NCBI RefSeq assembly: GCF_004116335.1
Contig: NZ_PDKN01000002.1
Span: 248,001-312,000 of the forward strand
DNA: 64,000 nt
Direction: 5' to 3'
DNA from: Candidatus Marinarcus aquaticus
Lineage (GTDB): Bacteria > Campylobacterota > Campylobacteria > Campylobacterales > Arcobacteraceae
A program made the translations under genes and the position numbers. This document shows, piece by piece, positions 8,346 through 17,515 of the stretch (position 1 is its first letter; every line of letters starts with the position of its first letter). The notes below the pieces were generated by a model. The model had not been told where the DNA came from. It made no database searches and was given only the letters and a program-made list of their open reading frames with translations.

Positions 8346-8427
8346 TAAAATGTTTCTTTTTGTTTTAAAAATAACAATCTTTTATACTTCAATATGACAA
8401 TTTGGTGATAATTAATTCTATTGTTGT

Positions 8428-8433
8428 TATAAT
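8428..8433 (+). promoter_or_regulatory. -10 box for the HD-GYP gene
   Basis: Perfect TATAAT in a T-rich stretch, 31 nt before the ATG, with an AGGAAGAAGG ribosome site between. Confidence 0.55.
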
Positions 8434-8464
8434 AAAACAGATGTAACCCCTCAAAGGAAGAAGG

Positions 8465-9409
8465 ATGTCTGTGACTGAAGTAGGACATAAATATTATCTG
8501 ATTGATAAAATTGTGATTACGCTGAACTCTGTTTTAACGTTTGATTTGTATAAAAAAGATGAAGGCGAAAAACCAACCTTGATGCTGCACAAGCACATGC
8601 CCATTGTTCAAGAACTTTACGACAATGAGATACAAGAGTATGATTTATATGTGCACGAAGATGAAAAGCAACACTATGATTTGCTTTATAAAACATTTTC
8701 GAATAAAGGTATCGCGCCTCAAAAAATGTTGCCACTGTACAATCATATCAGTGAAAATGTACACAAACTCTTTCAAAACCCAGAATCCATGACAAACTAT
8801 AAAGTTGCTAAATCAAGCGTTTCTGGGCTTGTCTCAACCGTACTTTCAAAAGATTTTGGAAGCTCTTCGTTTCTTTCTGTTTTGGTTTATGACTATTATA
8901 CACATACTCATTCACTCAATGTATGTGTGTATGCTGTAAGTTTAGGGCGACATTTAGGTATGGGAAAAGACCAACTTGAAGAGCTTGGTATTGCCGCACT
9001 GTTACACGATATTGGAAAAAGTAAAATTGATGAAGCAATCTTATACAAAGAGGGGAAACTCAGCGAAGATGAGTTTAAAAAAGTCAAAGAACATCCTGTG
9101 CACGGTTGGAATATTTTAAAACTTTTGGGTATTAAAAATAAAAATATTTTAGCAGGTGTACGTTCTCACCATGAGAAACTTGATGGTACGGGCTATCCTG
9201 ATGGTTTAAAGAGTAAAGAGATTCATATCTATGCTAAGATTATTGGGATGTGTGATGTATTTGATGCCATTACTACCAATCGAAGTTATAATGACCCTAA
9301 AAGTACATTTGAAACACTCATTATGATGAAAAAAGAGATGCGAAATCATCTGGATACGGTGTTAATTAATCACTTTATTATGATGCTTAAAGAGCAAGCC
9401 ACTGCTTAA
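8465..9409 (+). CDS. HD-GYP domain protein (probable cyclic-di-GMP phosphodiesterase)
   Basis: A 314-residue cytosolic protein. The N-terminal about 130 residues have no recognised fold. The C-terminal half is a full HD-GYP domain: THTHSLNV helix, LLHDIGKSKI with HD at 181-182, EHPVHGW, SHHEKLDGTGYPDG from about 234, and DVFDAITTNRSY. All expected metal ligands and the GYP motif are present, so hydrolysis of cyclic di-GMP is likely. It has its own promoter and is convergent with moeA. A GGDEF-EAL protein elsewhere in the window (52899-55145) shows the same second-messenger chemistry. Confidence 0.88.
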   Translation: MSVTEVGHKYYLIDKIVITLNSVLTFDLYKKDEGEKPTLMLHKHMPIVQELYDNEIQEYDLYVHEDEKQHYDLLYKTFSNKGIAPQKMLPLYNHISENVHKLFQNPESMTNYKVAKSSVSGLVSTVLSKDFGSSSFLSVLVYDYYTHTHSLNVCVYAVSLGRHLGMGKDQLEELGIAALLHDIGKSKIDEAILYKEGKLSEDEFKKVKEHPVHGWNILKLLGIKNKNILAGVRSHHEKLDGTGYPDGLKSKEIHIYAKIIGMCDVFDAITTNRSYNDPKSTFETLIMMKKEMRNHLDTVLINHFIMMLKEQATA

Positions 9410-9463
9410 GATTTAAGGGTATCTTCTTTTGATGTCGTGATTTGAACATTCATTTTTCTTCTT

Positions 9464-10681
9464 TTATAAATGGTCTAATAAAATAATATCGACACTTTGT
9501 CCTGCTTGAATATCTTGGCTGTTTTCTTCTTGTATAAGCAATGCCGTGTTCCCCAGCATGTTGGTTAAAATCGCACTCGTACCACTCTTTTTGCCTTCAA
9601 AATCAACCATATATTCACCATTTTCATAGCTGACATTACACGCTGAAAAAATGGTTTTATTGGCTTTTTTAGGAAAGTCATGACGAATTTTTGCTTGCAT
9701 AATTTTGAGAGTTTCCTTACCGTTTCTGAATTTATAAATGGTATGCAGCATATATATAATCGCACATACCGTTGATGAGTAGGCAAAACCAGGCAGTGCA
9801 ATGATAAATTTTCCCTCTTTTATAGCAACCAAGACATGCATTCCTGGTTTCATACTCACGCCATGAAAGAGTACGGTTGCATTGAGTCGGGTTTTGACGA
9901 CATCTTGAACAAAATCATAATCACCCACACTCACACCGCCTGTTGTAACCACAATATTGGCTTGGGAAAGTCCCTCTTCAAGCAGTTGTGTAATAGAATC
10001 AATGTCATCTTTGACTGTACCCATTTGAATGGTATGTGCGCCTGCTTTTTTCGCTAAAGCTTCAATGGTTAAGTGGTTGGAACTTCGTATTTGAGCTTGG
10101 TTGCTTTGAACTTCTCCTAAATCCAATACTTCACTTCCTGTGCTTGCAATTGCGACTGTTGGGTTGGCATAGATTTTTACTTGTGGAATGTTTAATGAAG
10201 CCAATACTCCAATGTGAGCAAAACCAATTTTAGTGCCTTTTTTGATTAAAACTTCATTCTCTCGGTAGTTTTCTCCGATTTCACGTACAGCAAAACCAGT
10301 AGGAACACTTTCATTTATGGTAATAGTATCTCCATTAACTGTGACGTTTTCAATAGGTATAAGCGTATCACTTCCTTGAGGCATCAGCGAGCCTGTAAAG
10401 GTTTTGATACAAGTACCTGTTGTTACAATTGAGTCGGTCACACTTCCTGCTGGATTTTTATCGGTAATAGTCAATTGTTTAAGTTCCTGATCTGTTGCTT
10501 TTATGGCATATCCATCCATCCCTGAAGTAGGGTATGCAGGTGAATTCTCAACAGCAATAATATCTTCTGCCAAGATGGAGTTTAATGCCTCTGAAATAAA
10601 AGATTTTTTAGTAGGAAATAGGGTTAAAGTTACATCATCAATTTTGTTGATTGATTCTTTAAAAGGGATAAAATTTCTCAT
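9464..10681 (-). CDS. moeA: Molybdopterin molybdenumtransferase MoeA
   Basis: A 405-residue enzyme inserting molybdate into adenylated molybdopterin. N-terminal AYPTSGMDGYAI matches the family's PxxxMDGYA block; the MogA-like domain has ASTGSEV, RSSN and VTTGGVSVGDYDF; the ALPGFAYS segment replaces the usual LPGNPVS. It is divergent from the molybdenum enzyme sorA, across a 214-bp intergenic region, so cofactor supply and enzyme are physically linked. The unusual LPGFAYS loop may mark a second, lineage-specific MoeA paralogue; whether another copy exists cannot be seen here. Confidence 0.9.
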   Translation of the reverse strand: MRNFIPFKESINKIDDVTLTLFPTKKSFISEALNSILAEDIIAVENSPAYPTSGMDGYAIKATDQELKQLTITDKNPAGSVTDSIVTTGTCIKTFTGSLMPQGSDTLIPIENVTVNGDTITINESVPTGFAVREIGENYRENEVLIKKGTKIGFAHIGVLASLNIPQVKIYANPTVAIASTGSEVLDLGEVQSNQAQIRSSNHLTIEALAKKAGAHTIQMGTVKDDIDSITQLLEEGLSQANIVVTTGGVSVGDYDFVQDVVKTRLNATVLFHGVSMKPGMHVLVAIKEGKFIIALPGFAYSSTVCAIIYMLHTIYKFRNGKETLKIMQAKIRHDFPKKANKTIFSACNVSYENGEYMVDFEGKKSGTSAILTNMLGNTALLIQEENSQDIQAGQSVDIILLDHL

Positions 10682-10849
10682 AGTATGCTCCTAAATATAC
10701 TTGTAATATTAGCAGATAATTTTTAATGTTTTCTTTCAAAAATGTCAGATATAAAAACTTCATAGAGAGTGAAGAAAAGTGATGTATTCATAAAGTATGA
10801 ATTTTTACATAAATTTTACACTCTTTGTGATTATCTTGTGACATAATAG

Positions 10850-10855
10850 TAGAAT
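10850..10855 (+). promoter_or_regulatory. Possible -10 box for sorAB
   Basis: TAGAAT 41 nt before the chosen sorA start; CATAAT at 10842-10847 is an alternative. Confidence 0.35.
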
Positions 10856-10895
10856 AGTGTAGATATACACTAAATCTTGATATAGGAGAATGAGT

Positions 10896-12221
10896 ATGAG
10901 CAAGAGAAACAGAGAGATTGGAATTCATGAAGCATACCAACTTGACGCACAAAAAGCAGATTTAGAACTTTTTGGACGTGAATATGAAGAGTCATCACGA
11001 AGAGGATTTTTAAAGAAGAGTTCTTTAATGGCAATGGCAGCGGTTGTTGGTTCAAATATCCCTTTTGCATCGAATATGCCCAATGGATTGATTCCTGCAG
11101 CATTAGCAAACAGTGAAAAACCTTTTGCGATTCCTGGGAAAGATGGTTTAGTCTATCTCAATGATCGACCAGTGAATGCTGAGACTCCTCCCCATTTATT
11201 AAATGATGAGTTTACCCCTGCAAAACATTTTTTTATCAGAAATAATGGTATCCCACCAAAAATGGAGACCATTGATGCTGAGAATTGGACATTGGAAATT
11301 GCAGGTGAAAGTTGTGAAAATCCAACCACCTTTACTGTAAAAGAATTAAAGAAAAAATTTAAACACTATACTTATGCTTTACAGTTAGAGTGTGGAGGTA
11401 ATGGTCGAAGTGAGTATAACCCACCAGCAAAAGGAAACCAATGGACAACAGGTGCGATTGCTTGTGGTCGATGGACAGGTGTCAGACTCAAAGATGTCTT
11501 ACAAGCGTGCGGCGTTAAAGACGATGCGGTTTATATTGGATATTATGGTGCCGATACACACTTAAGTGGAGACCCTAAAAAAGTGGTTATTTCTCGTGGG
11601 GCACCTATAAGTAAAGCACTGCAAGAAGAGTCACTGTTGGCTTGGGCTTATGAAGGAGAAGATATCCCTTATTACAATGGATATCCGTTACGATTAGTTA
11701 TGGCTGGTTGGCCTGCATCCGTTTCAGGTAAATGGTTGAAAAAAATTGTAATTCGAAATCAAGTGCATGATGGACCAAAAATGACAGGTCAATCATATCG
11801 AGTACCTTGTAACCCAGTAGCTCCGGGAACAAAAGTGCCGAATGAAGACATGTGTATCATTGAATCAATGCCTGTAAAATCATTGATTACTTATCCAAAA
11901 TCTGGCGTTACACACTCCATAGATAAAAAGTTTTCATTCAACGGTAAAGCGTGGGCTGGGGAGCTTGAAGTAACCAACATGGAAGTATCTATTGATTTTG
12001 GTGCCACATGGAAAAAAGTGAAAAAGTTGAATAAACCACTTAATCGTTTAGCGTGGCAAACATGGGAAGCGAGTGTGAAATTTCCTAAAACAGGTTATTA
12101 TGAGGTTTGGGCACGAGCAACTGACAGTACAGGTAAAAAACAACCAACCATTTTACCGGGTTGGAACCCAAGAGGATACTTAAATAACGCTTGTCACAGA
12201 ATTGCCGTGCAAGTAGTATAA
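10896..12221 (+). CDS. sorA: Sulfite dehydrogenase, molybdopterin subunit (SorA-like)
   Basis: A 441-residue periplasmic molybdoenzyme of the sulfite oxidase family. A twin-arginine signal (SSRRGFLKK plus hydrophobic stretch) begins about residue 32. The LECGGNGRS block near residue 166 carries the cysteine that ligates molybdenum; ARATDSTGKKQP and the dimerisation domain follow. The cytochrome gene 11 nt downstream makes the SorAB pairing (sulfite:cytochrome c oxidoreductase) more likely than SoxC or YedY. I start at ATG 10896: AGGAG at 10884-10888 is 7 nt upstream, whereas the ATG at 10890 is only 1 nt from it. Confidence 0.85.
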   Translation: MSKRNREIGIHEAYQLDAQKADLELFGREYEESSRRGFLKKSSLMAMAAVVGSNIPFASNMPNGLIPAALANSEKPFAIPGKDGLVYLNDRPVNAETPPHLLNDEFTPAKHFFIRNNGIPPKMETIDAENWTLEIAGESCENPTTFTVKELKKKFKHYTYALQLECGGNGRSEYNPPAKGNQWTTGAIACGRWTGVRLKDVLQACGVKDDAVYIGYYGADTHLSGDPKKVVISRGAPISKALQEESLLAWAYEGEDIPYYNGYPLRLVMAGWPASVSGKWLKKIVIRNQVHDGPKMTGQSYRVPCNPVAPGTKVPNEDMCIIESMPVKSLITYPKSGVTHSIDKKFSFNGKAWAGELEVTNMEVSIDFGATWKKVKKLNKPLNRLAWQTWEASVKFPKTGYYEVWARATDSTGKKQPTILPGWNPRGYLNNACHRIAVQVV

Positions 12222-12232
12222 AAGGAGCCAGC

Positions 12233-12574
12233 ATGACAACATTTATAAAAGCAGGGCTTCTGAGTTTAAGTCTGGTTTTCTCTGTGCAAGCTGCAGAGAT
12301 AGATAAACAGAGCGGTTTGATTGTTGCTCCTGGAATGGAAGAGGTGAAAGCCACGTGTACGGTTTGCCACAGTGCAAAGTTTATAATTTTGCAACGAGGT
12401 GACAGAGATACATGGCTTTCGATGATTCGTTGGATGCAAAAAACGCAAGGACTGTGGGAGTTAGACCCTAAACAGGAAGATACAATTTTGACCTATTTAG
12501 AGACCAATTACCCTCCGGGAAAAGCTTCAAGAAGACCTAATTTAAAAGCGAAAGATCTGCCCAATATTCAATGA
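12233..12574 (+). CDS. sorB: Monohaem cytochrome c subunit of sulfite dehydrogenase (SorB-like)
   Basis: A 113-residue protein with a signal peptide (cleavage after about VQA-A, residue 20) and a single CTVCH haem site at residues 42-46. Several downstream methionines (for example in WLSMIRWMQ) could be the sixth ligand. Small size and position directly after sorA fit the electron-accepting subunit that passes electrons from sulfite to the respiratory chain. AAGGAG precedes the ATG at 12233. A strong hairpin terminator follows at once, closing a two-gene operon. Confidence 0.85.
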   Translation: MTTFIKAGLLSLSLVFSVQAAEIDKQSGLIVAPGMEEVKATCTVCHSAKFIILQRGDRDTWLSMIRWMQKTQGLWELDPKQEDTILTYLETNYPPGKASRRPNLKAKDLPNIQ

Positions 12575-12575
12575 T

Positions 12576-12603
12576 AAAAAGAGTTGATTTTTCAACTCTT
12601 TTT
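12576..12603 (+). terminator. Rho-independent terminator of sorAB
   Basis: 12-bp perfect stem (AAAAAGAGTTGA with its complement) around a 4-nt loop; the 3' arm itself ends in a T-run. Confidence 0.85.
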
Positions 12604-12696
12604 AGAGATTTCTTCTAAAATTATTAAAACCTATGTTGATGCTATGTTTGTGTAGTATAGTTGTTCATTATTTTTAAAACTGTGCAAGGATTTTTC

Positions 12697-15600
12697 ATGC
12701 ATTATGATGATGAACTCATTAACGAAACAATTGCTTTGGCTTCATCTTGGCAACATCAGGCCAATCGACTCCACTTGGAGTTTGATCAAGAGTTTTATTC
12801 CATCATGAATAGTATTCAAAAGTATCCCCAAGATAAGATATTTCTTATTGAGTTACTGGAAGTTATTTTTGCAACAAAAAGCAATAAACGTATTGCTCAT
12901 GTTCTTGATTACTTAATTGAAAAGTATGGTATAGCTGATTTTTTTACAAAAACACAAAAAGCACTTCTGTTTTTGTTTCAACACTCCACAAAAAATATTC
13001 CTGATGTTTCTGTCCCTTTTTTTCAAGAGTACATTAAAAATGAAGTCAAAAAACTGTTGGTATATGAATCTCAACTTGATGAATTTTTAGAACGCAAAGA
13101 TTATCAAGAGGTGAAAACAACGATTAATCTTATGCATGGCTTGACAATGAATGAATTGGAGGCGCAAAGAGCCATAGAAAATTACATACGAGAGTTGGGA
13201 AACCCTTATGTAAAAGCCATCTCTGTTAAGATTTCCAGTATTGATTCTATGATGGACTTAACCGATTTTGATGGCAGTGTTGAACGTATTGTGCATAAAT
13301 TAACTCTTATTTTTAGACAAGCACAAAAATATACAGTTAATGGGTGCAATAAGCTTGTATTTATTGAGATGGAAGAGTCTACCACACTGCCTATTATTAT
13401 TGAGAGTTTTAAACAACTTCTCAATAAAGAGGAGTTTAAAAATTTTAAAGCAGGTATCACTTTGCAAGCTTATTTAAAAGTAGCTCTAGAGATCTTAGAA
13501 AATCTTATTTTATGGATGGAAAAACGTCATGAAAAAAAAGGTGAAAAAATTATCATACGTTTGGTTAAAGGAGGGAGTTTACAAAAAGAGTATACTTCTT
13601 GTGTATTAAAACCATTGCCTTTAGCAACATTTGAAAATAAAATACATACCGACACTCAGTTTAAAAAAATGGCAAGAAGACTGATTGAGGAACAATTTTG
13701 TGAACTTTGTGATGTTCATATTGCCACACACAATATTTTTGACTTGGCATATATCTACTGTTTTGCCAAACAAAAGAGACAACTCGAACGTTTAGGTTTT
13801 GAGATGTATGAAGGAATCAATGAGTCTTTGAAAATTGCAATACAAAACCAAAGCAAAGAGGTCATAACCTATTCATCAGTATTGTTGCGTGATGATTTTT
13901 CCAATGCAATAAGGTTTTTAGTCAAACGCATACATGATTTGACCTCTTCGTGCAGTTTCCTCTCCCATGCGTATCGTTTGCAAGTTGATTCAGATAATTG
14001 GGTTGAGTATAAAAAACAGTTTTTACGCTCATTACAAACAGATGAATTGAACCTAGAAGAAGAGCACTTCTTATGCGAAAATGAACCAGTGACGGACTTC
14101 AGAGTTGCTCACAACAGAACATGGCTTAATAGTGCTTTGCAACAGTATAATGAGGGGAATGAATCTCTTAAAAATAACGAACAAACTATTGAATTTGAAA
14201 CAATACAAGGGGTTTCTTTAAAACTTGATATTCAACAAAAAATCGATTGGTTAGAAGAACTCATTGTCAATATTGCAAATCACCGAAAAGAGGTTGTGTT
14301 TGCTTTGAAAAAAGATGTGGTCACCAATGACAAAGAGATCAGTTTAGCTATTGATGTATTACATCTTTTTATAAATGCTTTAAAAGTGTATGGTGAAGAG
14401 TTTGAGTTCAATGTGGTTTCAAAACACTATAAAATCATCATTGATGAGAGCTTTGCATTTAATGACATCATCACTCTTTTGGTCTCTGTTTTGATGTTTG
14501 AACATACTGTTATTCTTGAAGGAAATAGACACATCGCTTCTCTTTTAGCGCATCTTGACAGACTGTTTACTCAAAGTCAACGCTTAACAAAACGCTTTTT
14601 TTGTCTCTATAGCATGATCAAAGAGCATACCGCAGTGGATTATGTTATTCAAAAAAATAAACGAATGAAAAAAGTTTTTTATATTTCAGACATATCCAAT
14701 AAAGAGTTGGCCATACGTACCATTTTTAACAGTTCATTAAAAAACTGTTTGGACTATTGGGGAAGCATTATATTGCTTTTACAAAAGGATGTGTACCATG
14801 ATGAGAAGTTTTTACAGCGATTGACCAACAGTAAGAACATCAAAGATAAGAATATTCTTTATAACAATAAACAAATAGAGAGTATCTGTGTTAATGACGT
14901 TTATGAAGCGGTTGATTTGATTAACACTAATCCCACGTATATGAGTGCGAGTATTGAAAGTTTGGATGAAGAAGAGATTGAATATTTCTCTAAAAGATGT
15001 CTAAATTCGCACTTGTATGTTAATAAAACGTTAGAGTGTGAGAGTAAATACACGCTGTATGACATGTTCAATCATATTGACTTTTACTTGCCCAAAGAGT
15101 CCTTTGAGTGTTTGCACTATTTTGGTTTTTTTACACATGTTAACGCTTTACAGAGACAGAGCACTGAAGTTAAAAAAACTCAAACACTCCTAGATGACTT
15201 GATTTATCTGACACCTTTTTTTAAAGATGAGTTAAAAGCAGTGGCATGCTCTTATGAACAGGCGTATCAAACAATATTTCATCAAGAGCATGAATTCAGA
15301 CATTTTCAAATAGAAAAAAGTGTGATACGTTATATAAAGCTAAATCGTATACTGCTGGTGTTCAGTGACAAAGATGATATTAAATCGTTATTGTCTCGAA
15401 TGATTGCTTGCAGAGTAGTAGGTATTGAGTTTTCAATCTATTGTGGAAATAATGAAAAGCTTCGAATGTTTTGTGTTCAACATCGCTCAACTCTTTTTAA
15501 AAAAGAGGAAGATTTGATTGAAGAGGATTTAAAAGCTGGGATTGAACTTAAAGTTTATGATAGAGTTTTGTCTACTTCAAACATTGAACCCATAGAAGAA

Positions 15601-15741
15601 ATTTATATGAGTCTGCTCATAAAGCCAGTAAATTTGGACGGAAGAGTTGAATTAAGAAACTATTTCAAAGAACAACGATACTATAGTCTTTCACATAAAT
15701 ATGGAATAAAAACAGAGCAGCAAAAAGGACATTTGTGTTAG
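12697..15741 (+). CDS. putA: PutA-like protein: proline dehydrogenase domain plus decayed aldehyde dehydrogenase domain
   Basis: A 1014-residue protein. Residues about 165-440 align by motif with the proline dehydrogenase barrel: VKISSIDSM, IRLVKGGSL at 288-294, THNIFDLAY, EMYEGIN, FLVKRIHDLTSS at 408-419. The usual RR pair that binds proline's carboxylate is K410-R411. After CENEPVTDF (460-466, matching the PutA linker NEPDTDF) comes an aldehyde dehydrogenase-like half that has lost the PWNFP, TGS and ETGGKN motifs; C684 may sit where the catalytic cysteine does. LDEEEIEYF...HLYVNKT still matches the ALDH end. I start at ATG 12697 (AAGGA 6 nt upstream), not the TTG at 12661. The downstream gene overlaps it. 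Confidence 0.8.
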   Translation: MHYDDELINETIALASSWQHQANRLHLEFDQEFYSIMNSIQKYPQDKIFLIELLEVIFATKSNKRIAHVLDYLIEKYGIADFFTKTQKALLFLFQHSTKNIPDVSVPFFQEYIKNEVKKLLVYESQLDEFLERKDYQEVKTTINLMHGLTMNELEAQRAIENYIRELGNPYVKAISVKISSIDSMMDLTDFDGSVERIVHKLTLIFRQAQKYTVNGCNKLVFIEMEESTTLPIIIESFKQLLNKEEFKNFKAGITLQAYLKVALEILENLILWMEKRHEKKGEKIIIRLVKGGSLQKEYTSCVLKPLPLATFENKIHTDTQFKKMARRLIEEQFCELCDVHIATHNIFDLAYIYCFAKQKRQLERLGFEMYEGINESLKIAIQNQSKEVITYSSVLLRDDFSNAIRFLVKRIHDLTSSCSFLSHAYRLQVDSDNWVEYKKQFLRSLQTDELNLEEEHFLCENEPVTDFRVAHNRTWLNSALQQYNEGNESLKNNEQTIEFETIQGVSLKLDIQQKIDWLEELIVNIANHRKEVVFALKKDVVTNDKEISLAIDVLHLFINALKVYGEEFEFNVVSKHYKIIIDESFAFNDIITLLVSVLMFEHTVILEGNRHIASLLAHLDRLFTQSQRLTKRFFCLYSMIKEHTAVDYVIQKNKRMKKVFYISDISNKELAIRTIFNSSLKNCLDYWGSIILLLQKDVYHDEKFLQRLTNSKNIKDKNILYNNKQIESICVNDVYEAVDLINTNPTYMSASIESLDEEEIEYFSKRCLNSHLYVNKTLECESKYTLYDMFNHIDFYLPKESFECLHYFGFFTHVNALQRQSTEVKKTQTLLDDLIYLTPFFKDELKAVACSYEQAYQTIFHQEHEFRHFQIEKSVIRYIKLNRILLVFSDKDDIKSLLSRMIACRVVGIEFSIYCGNNEKLRMFCVQHRSTLFKKEEDLIEEDLKAGIELKVYDRVLSTSNIEPIEEIYMSLLIKPVNLDGRVELRNYFKEQRYYSLSHKYGIKTEQQKGHLC

Positions 15742-16691
15742 CAAATATTGATGTACATGTCGATGGTTTAACGGAGGTTGAGTCTTTAATCATTTTAGAG
15801 AATATTCAAAAGCTCATTAAAAGTTATTTTAATTTGGATTTACGACGCTTATCTAAGATTATTGTGACCACTGATTTGGATAATGAAGTTAAGCGTTTGA
15901 CCAACGAACTTAATAAGGATTTTCAAGGAACCTATTTGAGTAAAAATCGCTCGTATGCCAAGGTGGTCATTCTGCCTCACAGCAATGATTTTGAGATGGT
16001 GTTGGTATTGCGCAACGATTTTGTTCGATGTCTCAATCACAAACACGACGGTGAATCTTTGGTTTTATATGAAGATGCCATACATATTTTTCATCATGAA
16101 ATGGTGCATATTCATGATAACAATAAAAAAATTGATGCCTTCCCCCAAGAGATGCGTTCTCATGATTATTATGGAAAACGAAAAATTACGTATCCTTTGG
16201 CCATGATTTGTTGGAGTGAATACATTTGTAACTATATCTCTTCGGAGAGTGCTGTTCATTCAGATATTCCTTCAATTCTTTTTAATTCATTGATAGAAAA
16301 CATTCACCATCTTCGTGAAAATGCACGCAATGAGATATTGGCATTTCGAACCAATAAAGATATTGATAAACTCACAAAATCTTTAAATCTGCAAATAGAA
16401 GCACTTGTAAAAAATGCAGCATATTTGATTGGATATGTGCAAGGATTAAATTTAAATATTGAAGCATTAAATGACCACAATGCGGTTGAACTGGAAAAGT
16501 CATTTTTCTTTAAAACATGGCAACAAATGAATACGCACTTGCATAATATGAGGGAGCTTTATCCTGATGCTTGGGTGAGTGTAAAAGTGTTTGAAGAGTT
16601 GGCTCATAGTTTTGAATTTTTATATGAAAGAGTAGGTATTAAACTTTTAGAAGATGAAGGTATTATCAGTTTTGAAGTGGTACTTCATTAA
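15735..16691 (+). CDS. Unknown HEXXH protein coupled to the PutA-like gene
   Basis: A 318-residue protein that I do not recognise as a named family. HHEMVHIHD at residues 120-128 includes an HEXXH zinc-site pattern, and a WSEYICNY segment about 36 residues later could give the third, glutamate ligand, as in gluzincin peptidases. No signal peptide or membrane segment is seen, so it is probably cytosolic. The GTG start at 15735 overlaps the end of the PutA-like gene by 7 nt, with AAAGGA just upstream, which implies translational coupling. Peptidase activity is a guess from the motif. Confidence 0.7.
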   Translation: MLANIDVHVDGLTEVESLIILENIQKLIKSYFNLDLRRLSKIIVTTDLDNEVKRLTNELNKDFQGTYLSKNRSYAKVVILPHSNDFEMVLVLRNDFVRCLNHKHDGESLVLYEDAIHIFHHEMVHIHDNNKKIDAFPQEMRSHDYYGKRKITYPLAMICWSEYICNYISSESAVHSDIPSILFNSLIENIHHLRENARNEILAFRTNKDIDKLTKSLNLQIEALVKNAAYLIGYVQGLNLNIEALNDHNAVELEKSFFFKTWQQMNTHLHNMRELYPDAWVSVKVFEELAHSFEFLYERVGIKLLEDEGIISFEVVLH

Positions 16692-16720
16692 ACCTATTTT
16701 GTTTTTTGAACAGTTTTTGA

Positions 16721-16726
16721 TATAAT
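16721..16726 (+). promoter_or_regulatory. -10 box for ttcA operon
   Basis: Perfect TATAAT in a T-rich context, 28 nt before the ttcA start. Confidence 0.6.
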
Positions 16727-16753
16727 CGCAAAAAAATTTTAGGACAAAGAGCA

Positions 16754-17515
16754 TTGATTGAATTAAGTAAAAAAATTTCGAAACTGGTTGGAAAAACAAA
16801 TGCAGAGTATGGATTGATCAAAGAGGGAGACCGCGTTCTTGTTGGTTTCAGTGGTGGAAAAGACTCTACGACACTTATACATGCGCTGAATCATCTGAAA
16901 AAAGTAGCACCCTATAACTTTGAGTTTAAAGCCGTAACGGTTACGTATGGAATGGGTGAGCAAGTACAATTTTTAGCTGATCATTGTAAAGAGCATGCTA
17001 TTGAACATGAGATTATAGATACTGAAATTTTTGAACTTGCGGGTGAAAAAATCAGAAAAAATTCATCGTTTTGTTCGTTTTTCTCTCGAATGAGAAGAGG
17101 GTATCTTTACAGTACCGCACTGGAACAAGGGTACAATAAATTGGCCTTAGGACATCATCTAGATGATGCCATGGAATCATTTTTTATGAACTTTTTGTAC
17201 AATGGCGCACTTCGTTCAATGCCTCCTCAATATAAAGCAGAAAATGGTTTAACTGTAATTCGACCATTGATTTTTTGTAGAGAACGACAACTGCGAGCAT
17301 TCGCTCAAAGCAATGAATTGAATGTCATTGGAGATGAAGCGTGTCCTGCAATGCGATTTGATATAAAAATGCCTCACGCCAGAGAAGCAACGAAAAAACT
17401 CTTGGCTCAGATGGAGGAGGAGAACCCTCAGATGTTTATTTCGATGAAGGCTGCTTTTAATAACGTGCAAACTTCCACTTTCTTTCAAAAAGAGTTTTTA
17501 GACGACGTAGAATGA
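16754..17515 (+). CDS. ttcA: tRNA 2-thiocytidine biosynthesis protein TtcA (variant Fe-S site)
   Basis: A 253-residue PP-loop ATPase; GFSGGKDST near residue 31-39 binds ATP, and GHHLDDAMESFFMN is characteristic. The family thiolates cytidine 32 of tRNAs. The usual CxxC before RLRRG reads C107-S-F-F110-SRMRRG here, so the second cysteine is phenylalanine; a later cysteine (C197, in DEACPAMRFD) is retained. Start is TTG at 16754; AGGAC precedes it. It overlaps the next gene by 4 nt. The altered site could reflect a lineage-specific subfamily. Confidence 0.85.
   Translation: MIELSKKISKLVGKTNAEYGLIKEGDRVLVGFSGGKDSTTLIHALNHLKKVAPYNFEFKAVTVTYGMGEQVQFLADHCKEHAIEHEIIDTEIFELAGEKIRKNSSFCSFFSRMRRGYLYSTALEQGYNKLALGHHLDDAMESFFMNFLYNGALRSMPPQYKAENGLTVIRPLIFCRERQLRAFAQSNELNVIGDEACPAMRFDIKMPHAREATKKLLAQMEEENPQMFISMKAAFNNVQTSTFFQKEFLDDVE

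Noticed and set aside
12661-12696. Upstream TTG extension of the PutA-like gene
   Set aside because: The TTG has no ribosome site; ATG at 12697 has AAGGA at ideal spacing.
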